A stretch of DNA of 64,000 nucleotides from Devosia sp. FJ2-5-3 (GCF_029201545.1 NZ_CP104007.1:2018501-2082500), one strand, 5' to 3'; numbered from the stretch's first letter, positions 19,640 through 28,761 are shown. Notes: generated by a model from the letters alone, not told the origin. A program made the numbers and translations.

Positions 19640-19912
19640 ATGAACAAGAACGATCTGGTTGGCGTCGTTGCCGACAAGGCTACGATCACCAAGGCTCAGG
19701 CCGCTGAAGCGGTTGACGCAGTGTTCGAAGCCATCACCGCGGCCCTTAAGGCTGGCGACGAAGTCCGTCTGGTCGGTTTCGGCACGTTCGCCGTGTCGCA
19801 GCGCAAGGCTTCCACCGGCCGCAACCCGGCCACCGGCGCCGAAATCCAGATTCCGGCTTCCAACCAGGCCAAGTTCAAGCCCGGCAAGGGCCTGAAGGAC
19901 GCCATCAACTAA
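19640..19912 (+). CDS. hupB: DNA-binding protein HU
   Basis: A small histone-like nucleoid protein of 90 residues. It begins MNKNDLVGVVADKATITKAQ and contains the arm signature GFGTFAVSQRKASTGRNPATG (in part), with the minor-groove-intercalating Pro in RNPATG. It ends at residue 90 as HU subunits do. AGGATA lies just upstream of the ATG. Placement between lon and the nuo cluster matches many alphaproteobacteria. The integration host factor alternative is unlikely because the N terminus and length fit HU better. Confidence 0.96.
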   Translation: MNKNDLVGVVADKATITKAQAAEAVDAVFEAITAALKAGDEVRLVGFGTFAVSQRKASTGRNPATGAEIQIPASNQAKFKPGKGLKDAIN

Positions 19913-19937
19913 GCCTGTGTCAGGTTCGATCCTCGAG

Positions 19938-19974
19938 CGGCCCCGAGCGTTTATCGCCGGGGCCGTTTGTTTTT
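19938..19974 (+). terminator. Intrinsic terminator after hupB
   Basis: CGGCCCC (19938-19944) pairs with GGGGCCG (19959-19965), with further G-C pairs inside. It is followed by TTTGTTTTT. Confidence 0.8.
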
Positions 19975-19986
19975 GCACAATGCCTG

Positions 19987-20015
19987 TTGACGCGCGCGGG
20001 CGGGCACCCTAACAA
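19987..20015 (+). promoter_or_regulatory. Sigma-70-type promoter of tRNA-Val
   Basis: TTGACG (19987-19992), a 17-nt GC-rich spacer, then TAACAA (20010-20015). The predicted start is about 18 nt before the mature tRNA. Confidence 0.65.
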
Positions 20016-20039
20016 GGCGCCACTCCGCACAAGCGGCGG

Positions 20040-20115
20040 GGGCGATTAGCTCAGTTGGTAGAGCGTCTCGTTTACACCGAGAATGTCGGCGGTTCGAGTC
20101 CGTCATCGCCCACCA
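20040..20115 (+). tRNA. tRNA-Val (UAC anticodon)
   Basis: A 76-nt tRNA with encoded CCA. The acceptor arms GGGCGAT and ATCGCCC pair fully, with discriminator A. The anticodon loop TTTACAC between TCTCG and CGAGA gives UAC. D-arm GCTCAG and T-arm GGTTCGAGTCC are standard. Confidence 0.97.
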
Positions 20116-20520
20116 TTTTTCCCCTTACATTACAGTTCGTTGGGTGCGCAGCACAGCGGCGGAACGCCGTCCGCCGTGACCAAGGCCGTGTCGGCTGCGA
20201 TGCTCTGCGATCACAGGCGCGGTCGCTAACGACAGGGGGTGCCTTTCCGGACTGGCCCGCTGAATACGCTCGGGACGGGCTGCCCATGGAACAAGGCTCG
20301 AATGCCGGCTGTCGTCGCGGTTGGCAGCCGGTTCGTCCGATTTCGTTTTGATCGGGGCGGGCTGCTTCGGGTCAATGGCCTTTTCCCAACCGACAGGGCC
20401 CTGGCGAGCCAGGCAGGTCTTTCGGGCACCGAAAATTTTCCGCGCTCCAATGCGTCGGCGCCTATTTCGCGCGATTTGGGGCAGGGCTGTGAATAAAATC
20501 TGGCGATCGGGCGAAGGCGC
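20116..20520. other. Gene-free spacer between tRNA-Val and tRNA-Asp
   Basis: About 400 bp without a gene I can support. A small perfect hairpin CGGCGGA-ACGCCG-TCCGCCG lies at 20157-20176 without a T tract. Short open frames here lack ribosome-binding sites, and those on the minus strand run into antisense tRNA sequence. Confidence 0.5.
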
Positions 20521-20548
20521 TTGACTTCGTCCTGTATCCCGCTAAATG
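20521..20548 (+). promoter_or_regulatory. Promoter of tRNA-Asp copy 1
   Basis: TTGACT (20521-20526), a 16-nt spacer, then TAAATG (20543-20548), 37 bp before the mature tRNA. Confidence 0.6.
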
Positions 20549-20585
20549 GAAGCCACGTTGCGCGGATGACTTGTTCGCAAGCGCT

Positions 20586-20662
<77 letters not shown>

Positions 20663-20814
20663 CCCTTTTTCAGGGTAGTGCAACATTTTTCCTCCCTTCA
20701 GTTTCCTTTTTATATGCAGTCACGATCGCACGCTTTGCGATGTCGCGCGGTTTTCGTGCCGTCGTCCTTTTCCACGCTAAAATGTGGAAAGTGCGAGAGA
20801 ATTTTCTGAAGGCC

Positions 20815-20843
20815 TTTACATCGGAAATCGGTTCCCGTAGATG
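20815..20843 (+). promoter_or_regulatory. Promoter of tRNA-Asp copy 2
   Basis: TTTACA (20815-20820), a 17-nt spacer, then TAGATG (20838-20843). It differs from the copy 1 promoter, although about 32 bp directly before both tRNAs are the same (CACGTTGCGCGGATGACTTG onward). Confidence 0.55.
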
Positions 20844-20880
20844 AACCACACGTTGCGCGGATGACTTGTTCGCAAGCGCT

Positions 20881-20957
<77 letters not shown>

Positions 20958-21137
20958 CCCTTCTTCACCGAAATCACCGGTTGATTGAAAAGGGTTGGCG
21001 CCCGGTGGGGTCGCCGAAATTCCTTCATTCTTTGCCGCCCGACCCGATTGTCATATCGGCGTGAGGGGGATGCTTCCAGAAGCAAGCTGCGCAATAGTGG
21101 CGGGGTCAGCACAAGCTGATCTGTTGCCGGTGCGCCC

Positions 21138-21863
21138 ATGCAAAGCTTTCGTCTTAGTCGCCGAACTGTGTTGGCCGGATTTGCGGCGCTTCCGGTGATC
21201 GGGGCATTTCCATTTCTGCGTGCCACGATGGCGCAGGAGCAGCCCGTGGTCATTCCAACTCCCGAACGCGATCTGGCCGAAGACGGTGGTCAGGCTGTCG
21301 CCGTTTTTGCCGGCGGGTGTTTCTGGGGTGTGCAGGGCGTGTTTCAGCGCGTCCGCGGCGTGCTGAGTGCGGTGTCCGGATATTCAGGGGGGTCGGCAGA
21401 GACGGCCACCTATGATTTAACGTCCAGCGGCCAGACGGGCCATGCAGAGAGCGTCGAGATCACCTACGACCCGTCCGAGGTCAGCTTCGGCAAATTGCTG
21501 CAGATCTATTTCTCGGTGGCGCATAACCCGACCCAGCTCAACTACCAGGGGCCGGACAGGGGGACGCAATATCGCTCCACGGTGTTCTACCGCAACGATG
21601 CGCAGGCAGAGGTGGTCCGCGCCTACATCGCCCAGCTCGATGCGACCGGCCTGTTCGACGGCCCCATCGTGACGACGCTCGAGGCGCTGAATGGCTTTTA
21701 CCCAGCCGAGCAATATCACCAGGACTTCCTGACGCTTAACCCCACCTGGCCCTATATCGTGCACCACGATCTGCCCAAGATCGCCGCGCTCGAGGCGCTG
21801 TTTCCCTCGGAATTCCGGGCCGAGCCGGTATTGGTGGGGCAGTTGGCGCAAGCCAGCGGATAA
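21138..21863 (+). CDS. msrA: Peptide methionine sulfoxide reductase MsrA, Tat-exported
   Basis: The enzyme reduces the S-diastereomer of methionine sulfoxide in proteins. The catalytic motif GGCFWGVQGVF places the nucleophile at Cys61, and SGYSGG and QLNYQGPDRGTQYRS follow as in the family. It has 241 residues. The extra N terminus contains a twin-arginine signal (LSRRTVLAGFAALPVIGAF, then a cleavage-like ATMAQ), so it is predicted to be exported folded to the periplasm, unlike most cytoplasmic MsrA. No msrB is adjacent. Confidence 0.93.
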   Translation: MQSFRLSRRTVLAGFAALPVIGAFPFLRATMAQEQPVVIPTPERDLAEDGGQAVAVFAGGCFWGVQGVFQRVRGVLSAVSGYSGGSAETATYDLTSSGQTGHAESVEITYDPSEVSFGKLLQIYFSVAHNPTQLNYQGPDRGTQYRSTVFYRNDAQAEVVRAYIAQLDATGLFDGPIVTTLEALNGFYPAEQYHQDFLTLNPTWPYIVHHDLPKIAALEALFPSEFRAEPVLVGQLAQASG

Positions 21864-22079
21864 CAGTGTGGCCAATGGGCCACGATCGCCTGGCGCCTTG
21901 TTTTGGCCCTCTGGAAGTCGGCAAGTGGCCAGAAAGCGCCGCCATCTCTTTGCGGGCGGGCAGGGGTGCACCGTGTTGCTCGATTGCATCCCTTTCCGCC
22001 TGAGAAGGCCATCGACGGAACACTTGCCGAAAGGGGGCGTTTCGTTGTCCCAGATGGTCCAGAATTAAGGAGACAAGCG

Positions 22080-22628
22080 ATGCGCAAGTTTACCAGGATC
22101 GCACTGGCGACACTCGCCACCGCCATTCCCGTGGGGGCGGTGCATGCCGCCGACCTCATTACCGTGCCGACGAGTACTCCGGTGGAAATGCCGGTCTATG
22201 AAGAGGCGGGATTTGACTGGAACGGTTTTTACGCCGGCGTCTATGGCGGCGTGCAGAACAGCGACATTGGCGGCACGCAATATGGTCTGGGTGTCCAGGC
22301 CGGCGTGAACGCCCAGTTCGACTTCTACCTGCTCGGCGCCGAAGTGGCGGTGCAGGGCATTACCGGCGGAAATAATGTCGAGACCAGCTATGGCCAGATC
22401 CTTGGTCGGGCCGGCCTCGTGGTGACCGATGATGTGGTCGTCTACGCCGCGGGCGGTTATGGCATCGACCTTGGTGCCCCTGAAGAGCAGGATGTGCTCC
22501 TCGGTGGTGGCGTGGAACTGGCCGTAACGGACTCGATTTCGGTCCGCGCGCAGTACCTTCACGCCTTCCCGGTTCAGGGCGACAATCCCAAGGATCAGTT
22601 CACGATCGGGGCGAATTTCCACTTCTGA
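22080..22628 (+). CDS. Small outer-membrane beta-barrel protein (Omp25/31-like), paralog 1
   Basis: A predicted eight-stranded porin-like barrel of 182 residues. The ATG at 22080 has AAGGAG seven bases upstream. A Sec signal peptide (cleavage near AVHA-ADLI) is followed by a proline-rich linker (VPTSTPVEMPVY), then FDWNGFYAGVYGG, the strand signature of rhizobial Omp25/Hbp-type proteins. The protein ends in F (NFHF), as needed for BAM-mediated insertion. It lacks the conserved mid-section shared by the next two genes, so it is the most divergent of the three. Confidence 0.85.
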   Translation: MRKFTRIALATLATAIPVGAVHAADLITVPTSTPVEMPVYEEAGFDWNGFYAGVYGGVQNSDIGGTQYGLGVQAGVNAQFDFYLLGAEVAVQGITGGNNVETSYGQILGRAGLVVTDDVVVYAAGGYGIDLGAPEEQDVLLGGGVELAVTDSISVRAQYLHAFPVQGDNPKDQFTIGANFHF

Positions 22629-22652
22629 TTCCGGCGATAACCGAATCTCAAC

Positions 22653-22688
22653 AAATGGCCCCGATTTCGAATCGGGGCCATTTGCATT
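22653..22688 (+). terminator. Intrinsic terminator after barrel protein 1
   Basis: A 13-bp perfect stem (22653-22665 with 22671-22683) with a TTCGA loop, extended by the T-rich TTTGCATTT. Confidence 0.85.
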
Positions 22689-22947
22689 TCAGGCAAGAAT
22701 GTGGCAACGTCCCCCTCGCTAGCCACATTAAGGCACTTTTAACGACCGGCGATCGTCGCAAAGTGGGGGAATGTGCCAGCAATTTGTATCAAATTGGACC
22801 AATTGCGCGACTTTGGTGCAACACCTCTCGCAAATGGTCATCAAATTTTATCCCCACTGCCCAATTTGCGTTGGTGTGGGGTTGTCTTAGCGTGTCCCCT
22901 GAGTCATGTATCAGCCGACTACGGTTAACTCTATGGGAGTGCAAGAT
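22689..22947. other. Upstream region of barrel protein 2
   Basis: A long leader region of relatively low GC with no gene. It contains the odd-centred palindrome AATTGG-A-CCAATT (22792-22804), a possible operator. I could not assign a confident promoter. Confidence 0.4.
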
Positions 22948-23529
22948 ATGTTTGTACGTTCGCTTTCGCTTGGCGTTGCTGCCGCTGCCCTGATGGTTGG
23001 TGGTGCTTCTGCCGCTGACCTGATCATCCCGACCACCCCGCAGCCGATCTACCAGGCAGCTGGTTTTGACTGGGAAGGTCTCTATGCCGGTGCTCGTATC
23101 GGTGGCCAGTTCGTTGGTACCAGCGCTCCGGGCTTCGCCAACCAGATCAACAACACCACCTACGGCGTTGTCGGTGCTGCTGTCGGCGTGAACTTCATCC
23201 CCGTCGACCCGATCCTGGTCGGCGTTGAAGTCACCGGTGACTACCTCTGGGGCAACAACGTTACCTCCTCCAGCGAATTCTTCGCTAACCTGCGCGTTGG
23301 TGCTGTCGTGACCGACGCCGCCCTCGTGTACGCAATCGGCGGTGTTGGTGTTTCGAGCACGAACAACACCTCGACCGGCGTGTTCCAGCTTGGTGGTGGC
23401 GTTGAGTTCGCCGTTACCGACGCTGTCACCGTTCGCGGTGAACTCGTTGGCCAGGGCAACCTGAACAACAACGGCGGCGACTTCTTCAAGGCCGCCAAGG
23501 CCACCGTCGGTGTGTTCTACCACTTCTAA
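22948..23529 (+). CDS. Small outer-membrane beta-barrel protein, paralog 2
   Basis: 193 residues from the ATG at 22948 (MFVRSLSLG), with GGGAG eight bases upstream. A signal peptide is cleaved near ASA-ADLI. PIYQAAGFDWEGLYAGARIG starts the barrel, and the C-terminal VFYHF fits BAM recognition. It shares long segments with the next gene (VGVNFIPVDP, VTDAALVYAIGGVGV, KATVGVFYHF), so the two are recent tandem paralogs. Codon use is rich in GGT, GCT and GTT, unlike its neighbours, which suggests very high expression. Confidence 0.87.
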   Translation: MFVRSLSLGVAAAALMVGGASAADLIIPTTPQPIYQAAGFDWEGLYAGARIGGQFVGTSAPGFANQINNTTYGVVGAAVGVNFIPVDPILVGVEVTGDYLWGNNVTSSSEFFANLRVGAVVTDAALVYAIGGVGVSSTNNTSTGVFQLGGGVEFAVTDAVTVRGELVGQGNLNNNGGDFFKAAKATVGVFYHF

Positions 23530-23581
23530 GAATCTGGGCTGAGGGGTTACCCCCTCGGCCTGCTATTCTTGCAACCCAATT

Positions 23582-23618
23582 CGGCGAACCGAGAAATCGG
23601 TTCGCCGTTTTGGTTTTC
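23582..23618 (+). terminator. Intrinsic terminator after barrel protein 2
   Basis: A perfect 11-bp stem (CGGCGAACCGA / TCGGTTCGCCG) with a GAAA tetraloop, followed by TTTTGGTTTT. Confidence 0.9.
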
Positions 23619-23754
23619 AGCGTTTGGCTGTGTGTCCGGCACGCTACACTTTCGCTTGAAGTAATGAGCGGCCTCATTTGTGAATTGTGGGGGGATTGCG
23701 ACCAAATAGAGGCTCTGCCAGTCTCTGCGCATCTACTCCTGCTTGAGGGCGAAA

Positions 23755-24300
23755 ATGACTGTACGTGCACTGCTTGTCGGCGTGTCTATCGCCGCGCTTG
23801 GTTCTGTTGCAGCTTCGGCTGCGGATCTCATCATCCCCACGACGCCGCAGCCGATCTACTCGGCCGCAGGCTTTGACTGGGAAGGCCTCTATATCGGTGC
23901 CCGCGTCGGCGGCGAATCCTACAACAGCGTGGGCTTCGGCGTGATCGGCGGCGTGGTCGGCGTGAATTTCATTCCTGTCGACCCTTTCCTGCTCGGCCTT
24001 GAAGCCACCGGCGACTATATCTGGGGCAATGGCGTCGGCGCCGGCGAATTCTTCGCCAATATCCGCGCTGGTGCCATCGTGACCGATGCCGCGCTCGTCT
24101 ACGCAATCGGCGGCGTTGGCGTCTATTCCGGCAATGGCGTGACCGTCAGCGAATACCAGCTTGGTGGTGGTGTCGAATTCGCAGTGACCGACGCGATCAC
24201 CGTCCGCGGCGAACTCGTCGGCATGGGCGATTTCGACAATGCCAACGACGCCTTCTTCGAAGGTGCGAAGGCAACAGTGGGCGTATTCTACCACTTCTGA
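23755..24300 (+). CDS. Small outer-membrane beta-barrel protein, paralog 3
   Basis: 181 residues from the ATG at 23755, with GAGGG four bases upstream. The signal peptide ends near ASA-ADLI, the barrel opens with PIYSAAGFDWEGLYIGARVG, and the last residues are VFYHF. By eye well over half the residues match paralog 2, and the main differences are short loop deletions. Unlike paralog 2 it uses the normal GC-rich codons of the genome. It has its own terminator, so each of the three porin genes is probably a separate transcript. Confidence 0.87.
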   Translation: MTVRALLVGVSIAALGSVAASAADLIIPTTPQPIYSAAGFDWEGLYIGARVGGESYNSVGFGVIGGVVGVNFIPVDPFLLGLEATGDYIWGNGVGAGEFFANIRAGAIVTDAALVYAIGGVGVYSGNGVTVSEYQLGGGVEFAVTDAITVRGELVGMGDFDNANDAFFEGAKATVGVFYHF

Positions 24301-24353
24301 GAATCACGTCTGGCGCGCTGACCGCTCCGCCGACGCTTATTGCAGACTTTCTG

Positions 24354-24384
24354 AATGGCGAGCTCGATCAGGGCTCGCCATTTT
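24354..24384 (+). terminator. Intrinsic terminator after barrel protein 3
   Basis: A 10-bp stem (AATGGCGAGC / GCTCGCCATT) with a 9-nt loop and a short T run. Confidence 0.75.
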
Positions 24385-24667
24385 GCTTGCAGAGGGGGGC
24401 AGGGGCGGGGGCCAAATGTTTCGGATTTCCAAACAAGGTCCGGTTTGCGCGAAAAATACTTCTCTCGATTGCGCCTTTGGGGCGTTCATCTCGCGAATGC
24501 GTGATTTCGCGATATATGATTGTCATGGTCATGTTTTCTTTCCCTTGAAACCGGGTGGGGGAAGGTCTAAGCCCTAGCCATCAAAAGAAGCGTCGGTTCG
24601 CTGGCCCCAATTGCCGGCAGACCCACGTATGCCGGCTCCCCGCCGGTGCAAACCTTTAGGCTGCCGC
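24385..24667. other. Upstream region of the nuo operon
   Basis: No gene is supported here. TCGCGAA-N7-TTCGCGA (24491-24511) is an inverted repeat that could be an operator. TTGAAA (24545-24550), a 17-nt spacer and TAAGCC (24568-24573) form a possible promoter about 90 bp before nuoA, with a weak -10. Confidence 0.35.
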
Positions 24668-25033
24668 ATGACTGATTTGCTCAGCAATTATTTGCCCATC
24701 GTCATATTCGTCGGACTTGCTGCCGTTATCGGCCTGGCGCTGCTCGTTGCGCCCTGGCTGGTGGCCCATCGGCGGCCCGACCCTGAGAAGGTATCGGCAT
24801 TCGAAGCCGGTTTCGAGGCTTTCGACGATGCGCGAATGAAGGTCGACGTCCGGTTCTACCTGGTGTCGATCCTGTTCATCATCTTCGATCTGGAAGTGGC
24901 CTTCCTGTTTCCGTGGGCGGTCGCTTTTCACGACATTGGCTGGTTCGGTTTCTGGTCGGTCATGATCTTCCTGGGCGTGCTGACAATCGGTTTTATTTAT
25001 GAATGGCGTAAGGGAGCTCTCGAATGGGATTGA
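24668..25033 (+). CDS. nuoA: NADH-quinone oxidoreductase subunit A
   Basis: A membrane-arm subunit of respiratory complex I, which couples NADH oxidation to proton pumping. It has 121 residues from the ATG at 24668 ([15 protein letters not shown]) and three transmembrane helices. The conserved [20 protein letters not shown] loop shapes the quinone-site region, and EVAFLFPWA follows. A longer frame to 24611 adds a non-conserved N terminus and is not favoured. It overlaps nuoB by ten bases and opens the operon. Confidence 0.96.
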   Translation: MTDLLSNYLPIVIFVGLAAVIGLALLVAPWLVAHRRPDPEKVSAFEAGFEAFDDARMKVDVRFYLVSILFIIFDLEVAFLFPWAVAFHDIGWFGFWSVMIFLGVLTIGFIYEWRKGALEWD

Positions 25034-25605
25034 GCCAGGCCGATTCGACTTTGGTTACACCGCGTCCGACGGGCGCGCTGGATCCTTCCACCGGCAAGCC
25101 CATTGGTGCTGACGACCCGTTCTTCACCGGGGTGAACAACGAACTCGCCGACAAGGGTTTTCTGACCACCACCGTGGCGCAGCTCATTACCTGGGCGCGC
25201 ACTGGCTCGCTGATGTGGATGCAGACCGGCCTCGCCTGCTGCGCGGTCGAGATGATGCAGATGTCCATGCCGCGTTATGACGTGGAGCGCTTCGGCACTG
25301 CGCCGCGCGCCTCGCCGCGCCAGTCCGACGTGCTGATCGTCGCCGGAACGCTGACCAACAAGATGGCGCCGGCACTGCGCAAGGTCTATGACCAGATGCC
25401 GGAGCCACGCTACGTCATCTCCATGGGCTCCTGCGCCAATGGCGGCGGCTATTACCACTATTCCTATTCTGTCGTGCGTGGCTGCGATCGCGTGCTCCCC
25501 GTGGACGTCTATGTTCCCGGATGCCCCCCGACCGCCGAGGCGCTTCTCTATGGCATCCTGTTGCTGCAGAAGAAGATCCGCCGCGACGGCACGATCGAGC
25601 GATAG
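25024..25605 (+). CDS. nuoB: NADH-quinone oxidoreductase subunit B
   Basis: The peripheral-arm subunit that holds cluster N2, the last iron-sulfur centre before quinone. It has 193 residues. The ligands are the tandem Cys72-Cys73 ([10 protein letters not shown]), Cys137 (GSCANGGG) and Cys167 (PGCPPTAEA). The start lies within the last codons of nuoA, so translation is coupled. The first 35 or so residues are a flexible, poorly conserved extension. Confidence 0.97.
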   Translation: MGLSQADSTLVTPRPTGALDPSTGKPIGADDPFFTGVNNELADKGFLTTTVAQLITWARTGSLMWMQTGLACCAVEMMQMSMPRYDVERFGTAPRASPRQSDVLIVAGTLTNKMAPALRKVYDQMPEPRYVISMGSCANGGGYYHYSYSVVRGCDRVLPVDVYVPGCPPTAEALLYGILLLQKKIRRDGTIER

Positions 25606-25613
25606 GGCGCGCC

Positions 25614-26231
25614 ATGGACGAGATTATCAATGTCGAGCCGCTGGCGGCGCTGGGCGAGCATATCGCCGGGGCGCTTGGCGCGGCGGTCAACGGGTTTGAG
25701 GTCGCCTATGGCGAACTCACGCTCAATGTCGAGCGGGACACCATCGTCGAGGTGGTGACATTCCTGCGCGATGACGCCAAGTGCCGTTTCATTGCATTTG
25801 TCGATGTGTGCGGCGCCGATTATCCGGCCCGTGAATTTCGCTTCGACGTGGTCTATCACCTCCTCAGCCCACATTTGAACCAGCGCATCCGCGTCAAGCT
25901 CCAGGCCGACGATGTGACGCCGGTGCCGTCCATTGTCGACGTCTTCCCCGGCGCGAACTGGTTCGAGCGCGAGGCATATGACCTCTATGGCGTGCTGTTC
26001 TCCGGCCATCCCGATCTGCGTCGCATCCTGACCGACTATGGTTTTGACGGGCATCCGCTGCGCAAGGACTTCCCACTCACCGGCTTCGTGCAGGTGCGCT
26101 ATGACGAAGAGCGTCGGCGCGTCGTCTACGAACCGGTCGCGCTGCAGCAGGAATTCCGCACGTTCGATTATCTGTCGCCCTGGGAAGGGACCGACTACGT
26201 GCTTCCGGGCGACGAGAAGGCGAAGAACTGA
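25614..26231 (+). CDS. nuoC: NADH-quinone oxidoreductase subunit C
   Basis: A 30-kDa-type subunit of the peripheral arm that packs against NuoD. It has 205 residues from the ATG at 25614 ([16 protein letters not shown]). The signature is in [23 protein letters not shown], followed by [17 protein letters not shown]. The C-terminal tail with [10 protein letters not shown] is normal for alphaproteobacteria. It is separate from nuoD, not fused as in E. coli. The stop shares one base with the nuoD start. Confidence 0.96.
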   Translation: MDEIINVEPLAALGEHIAGALGAAVNGFEVAYGELTLNVERDTIVEVVTFLRDDAKCRFIAFVDVCGADYPAREFRFDVVYHLLSPHLNQRIRVKLQADDVTPVPSIVDVFPGANWFEREAYDLYGVLFSGHPDLRRILTDYGFDGHPLRKDFPLTGFVQVRYDEERRRVVYEPVALQQEFRTFDYLSPWEGTDYVLPGDEKAKN

Positions 26232-27421
26232 TGTCTGAAGTCGACGTTCGCAATTTCACCATCAATTTTGGCCCCGTGCACCCGTCTGCGCACGGTGTGC
26301 TGCGTTTGATCCTCGAGCTTGACGGTGAGCTCGTCGAGCGGGTCGATCCGCATATCGGGCTTTTGCATCGCGGCACCGAAAAGCTGATCGAGGCCAAGAC
26401 CTATCTGCAGGCCTTGCCCTATTTCGATCGCCTCGACTATGTGGCGCCGATGAACCAGGAGCATGCCTATGCCCTGGCCATCGAAAAGCTGCTCGGCCTC
26501 GAAGTGCCGCGCCGCGGCCAGTTGATCCGCGTGCTCTATTCCGAGATCGGTCGCCTGCTCGCCCACCTGATGAACGTCACCACCCAGGCCATGGACGTCG
26601 GCGCGCTGACGCCGCCTGTGTGGGGTTTCGAGTGGCGCGAAAAGCTGATGATCTTTTATGAGCGCGCTTCCGGCGCGCGCATGCATGCCGCCTATTTCCG
26701 CCCCGGTGGCGTGCATCAGGACCTGCCGCAGGATCTGGTCAACGATATCGGCGTGTTCTGCGGCGAATTCCTCGATTTCATGGTCGATCTCGATCGGCTC
26801 CTCACCGAAAACCGCATCTTCAAGCAGCGCAATGTCGATATTGGCGTGGTGCCGCTGGAAGAAGCCTGGGCGCGTGGCTTTTCGGGCGTCATGGTCCGTG
26901 GTTCCGGCGCCGCGTGGGACCTGCGCAAGTCGCAGCCCTATGACTGCTATGCGGAGATGGATTTCGACATTCCGGTCGGGGCCAATGGCGATTGCTATGA
27001 CCGCTATCTGATCCGCATGGAAGAAATGCGGCAGTCGACGCGGATCATGCAGCAATGCGTGGAAAAGCTGAATGCTGCCGATGGCAAGGGCCCCGTGGCC
27101 TCGGTCGATGGCAAGGTGGTGCCGCCCAAGCGCGGTGAGATGAAGCAGTCCATGGAGGCGCTCATCCATCACTTCAAGCTCTATACCGAAGGCTTCAAGG
27201 TGCCGGCCGGCGAGGTCTATGTCGCGGTCGAGGCGCCCAAGGGCGAGTTTGGCGTCTATCTGGTCTCGGATGGCACCAACAAGCCTTATCGCTGCAAGAT
27301 CCGCGCGCCGGGTTTCGCTCATCTCAGCTCCATGGATCATCTCTGCCGCGGCCACATGCTGGCCGACGTGGCGGCGATCCTGGGTTCGCTCGATATCGTG
27401 TTCGGAGAGGTTGATCGCTGA
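26231..27421 (+). CDS. nuoD: NADH-quinone oxidoreductase subunit D
   Basis: The 49-kDa-type subunit that forms the quinone pocket with NuoB. It has 396 residues. [21 protein letters not shown] at the N terminus carries the His that binds the quinone headgroup, [12 protein letters not shown] and [10 protein letters not shown] follow, and the C terminus ends in DIVFGEVDR. It is related to the large subunit of NiFe hydrogenases but lacks the metal-binding cysteines, as expected. Start and stop both overlap neighbours by one base. Confidence 0.97.
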   Translation: MSEVDVRNFTINFGPVHPSAHGVLRLILELDGELVERVDPHIGLLHRGTEKLIEAKTYLQALPYFDRLDYVAPMNQEHAYALAIEKLLGLEVPRRGQLIRVLYSEIGRLLAHLMNVTTQAMDVGALTPPVWGFEWREKLMIFYERASGARMHAAYFRPGGVHQDLPQDLVNDIGVFCGEFLDFMVDLDRLLTENRIFKQRNVDIGVVPLEEAWARGFSGVMVRGSGAAWDLRKSQPYDCYAEMDFDIPVGANGDCYDRYLIRMEEMRQSTRIMQQCVEKLNAADGKGPVASVDGKVVPPKRGEMKQSMEALIHHFKLYTEGFKVPAGEVYVAVEAPKGEFGVYLVSDGTNKPYRCKIRAPGFAHLSSMDHLCRGHMLADVAAILGSLDIVFGEVDR

Positions 27422-28761
27422 TGGTTGCGCGTCGCCTTGCGGACGAGTCGGTTCAGCCGGCAAGTTTCGCCTTTAACGCAGAAAATCTCGCCTGGGCCGA
27501 AAAGCGCATCGCGCTTTATCCCGCCGGTCGCCAGCAATCCGCGGTCATTCCGCTGTTGATGCGCGCCCAGGAGCAAGACGGCTGGGTCTCCCGCGCCACC
27601 ATCGAGGCCGTGGCCGAGATGTTGGGCATGGCCTATATCCGCGTGCTCGAAGTCGCCACGTTCTACACCCAGTTCCAGCTGCAGCCGGTGGGCAAACGCG
27701 CCCACGTGCAGGTTTGCGGCACGACGCCGTGCATGCTGCGCGGGGCAGGGGAATTGATCGAGGTCTGCAAGAGCAAAATCCACCACGATCCGCACCACCT
27801 CAACGCAGATGGTTCGATGTCCTGGGAAGAGGTCGAGTGCGCCGGCGCCTGCGTCAACGCCCCCATGGTCACCATCTTCAAGGATACCTATGAGGATCTG
27901 ACCCCCGGACGGCTCGAGGAAATCATCGACGCCTTCCACGCGGGCCGCGGCGATACCATCAAGCCCGGTACCCAGATCCAGCGCCTCAATGCTGCGGCCG
28001 AAGGCGGCCAGTCGACGCTGCTCGAAATGCCGACGGCCACGCGCGAAAAATTCGTGCCGCCCCCGCCACCACCCGAGGCTGCCGCAGCTGCGCCTGCCGC
28101 AGCCCCTGCTGCTGCTCCGGCAGCGCCCGCGCCCGCACAGGCGCCGACAACCGCTGCGCGGCCCAAGGATGTGACGGAAGAATCCGCTCCGGCCATCAAG
28201 GGGACGCCCGCCGACGCCAAGGTTTCCGAAGGCAAGGCCGAGGCCGAACGCGCCAAGGCCAATGTCGAGGCCAAGGCCGACGGCACGCCGAGCCAGCCCA
28301 TGCGCGAAGGCGCTGTCGGCGCCGAGGTCGAAGGCGGCAAGATCGACGGCGGCAAGGCTCCCGGCAAGCCGCATGACAACCCGCCTGCCGCTGACGGTTC
28401 GTCCGCCACGGTCGGCAAGGAAAAGCCCGAGATCATCGCGCCCGCGGCCAATCCGGCCGAGGTCAACCCGGTCGCGGAGAAGGGTGGCATCCAGCCGCTG
28501 TTTACCGCTCCCGCCGGTGATCCGGATGATCTCAAGCTGATCTCCGGCGTCGGTCCTGTTCTCGAGGGGCGTCTCAATGCCCTCGGGATCACGCAGTGGA
28601 GCCAGGTGGCAGCAATGACACCCGACGATATTGCCAAGGTCGAAGCCAGCCTCAACTTCAAGGGTCGCGTCGCGCGCGACAACTGGTTGGCTCAGGCGGA
28701 AGTCCTGGCGCGCGGCGGGGTCGAAGAATACCGCAAGGTATTTGGCAAGGATCCGCGCTAA
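27421..28761 (+). CDS. nuoE: NADH-quinone oxidoreductase subunit E with long C-terminal extension
   Basis: The 24-kDa-type subunit carrying the [2Fe-2S] cluster N1a. The core (1-185) is standard, with ligands Cys99, Cys104, Cys140 and Cys144. At 446 residues it is roughly twice the usual length. Residues about 212-360 are a low-complexity linker rich in Ala, Pro and Lys, and 368-446 form a compact domain opening LKLISGVGPVLEGRLNALGI, a helix-hairpin-helix-like motif. A similar tail occurs in other Rhizobiales NuoE; its role is not known to me. The reading frame is continuous, and the start overlaps the nuoD stop. Confidence 0.94.
   Translation: MVARRLADESVQPASFAFNAENLAWAEKRIALYPAGRQQSAVIPLLMRAQEQDGWVSRATIEAVAEMLGMAYIRVLEVATFYTQFQLQPVGKRAHVQVCGTTPCMLRGAGELIEVCKSKIHHDPHHLNADGSMSWEEVECAGACVNAPMVTIFKDTYEDLTPGRLEEIIDAFHAGRGDTIKPGTQIQRLNAAAEGGQSTLLEMPTATREKFVPPPPPPEAAAAAPAAAPAAAPAAPAPAQAPTTAARPKDVTEESAPAIKGTPADAKVSEGKAEAERAKANVEAKADGTPSQPMREGAVGAEVEGGKIDGGKAPGKPHDNPPAADGSSATVGKEKPEIIAPAANPAEVNPVAEKGGIQPLFTAPAGDPDDLKLISGVGPVLEGRLNALGITQWSQVAAMTPDDIAKVEASLNFKGRVARDNWLAQAEVLARGGVEEYRKVFGKDPR

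Noticed and set aside
20055..20351. Open frame starting inside tRNA-Val
   Set aside because: It begins within the tRNA body and runs into gene-free DNA with no coding signature.
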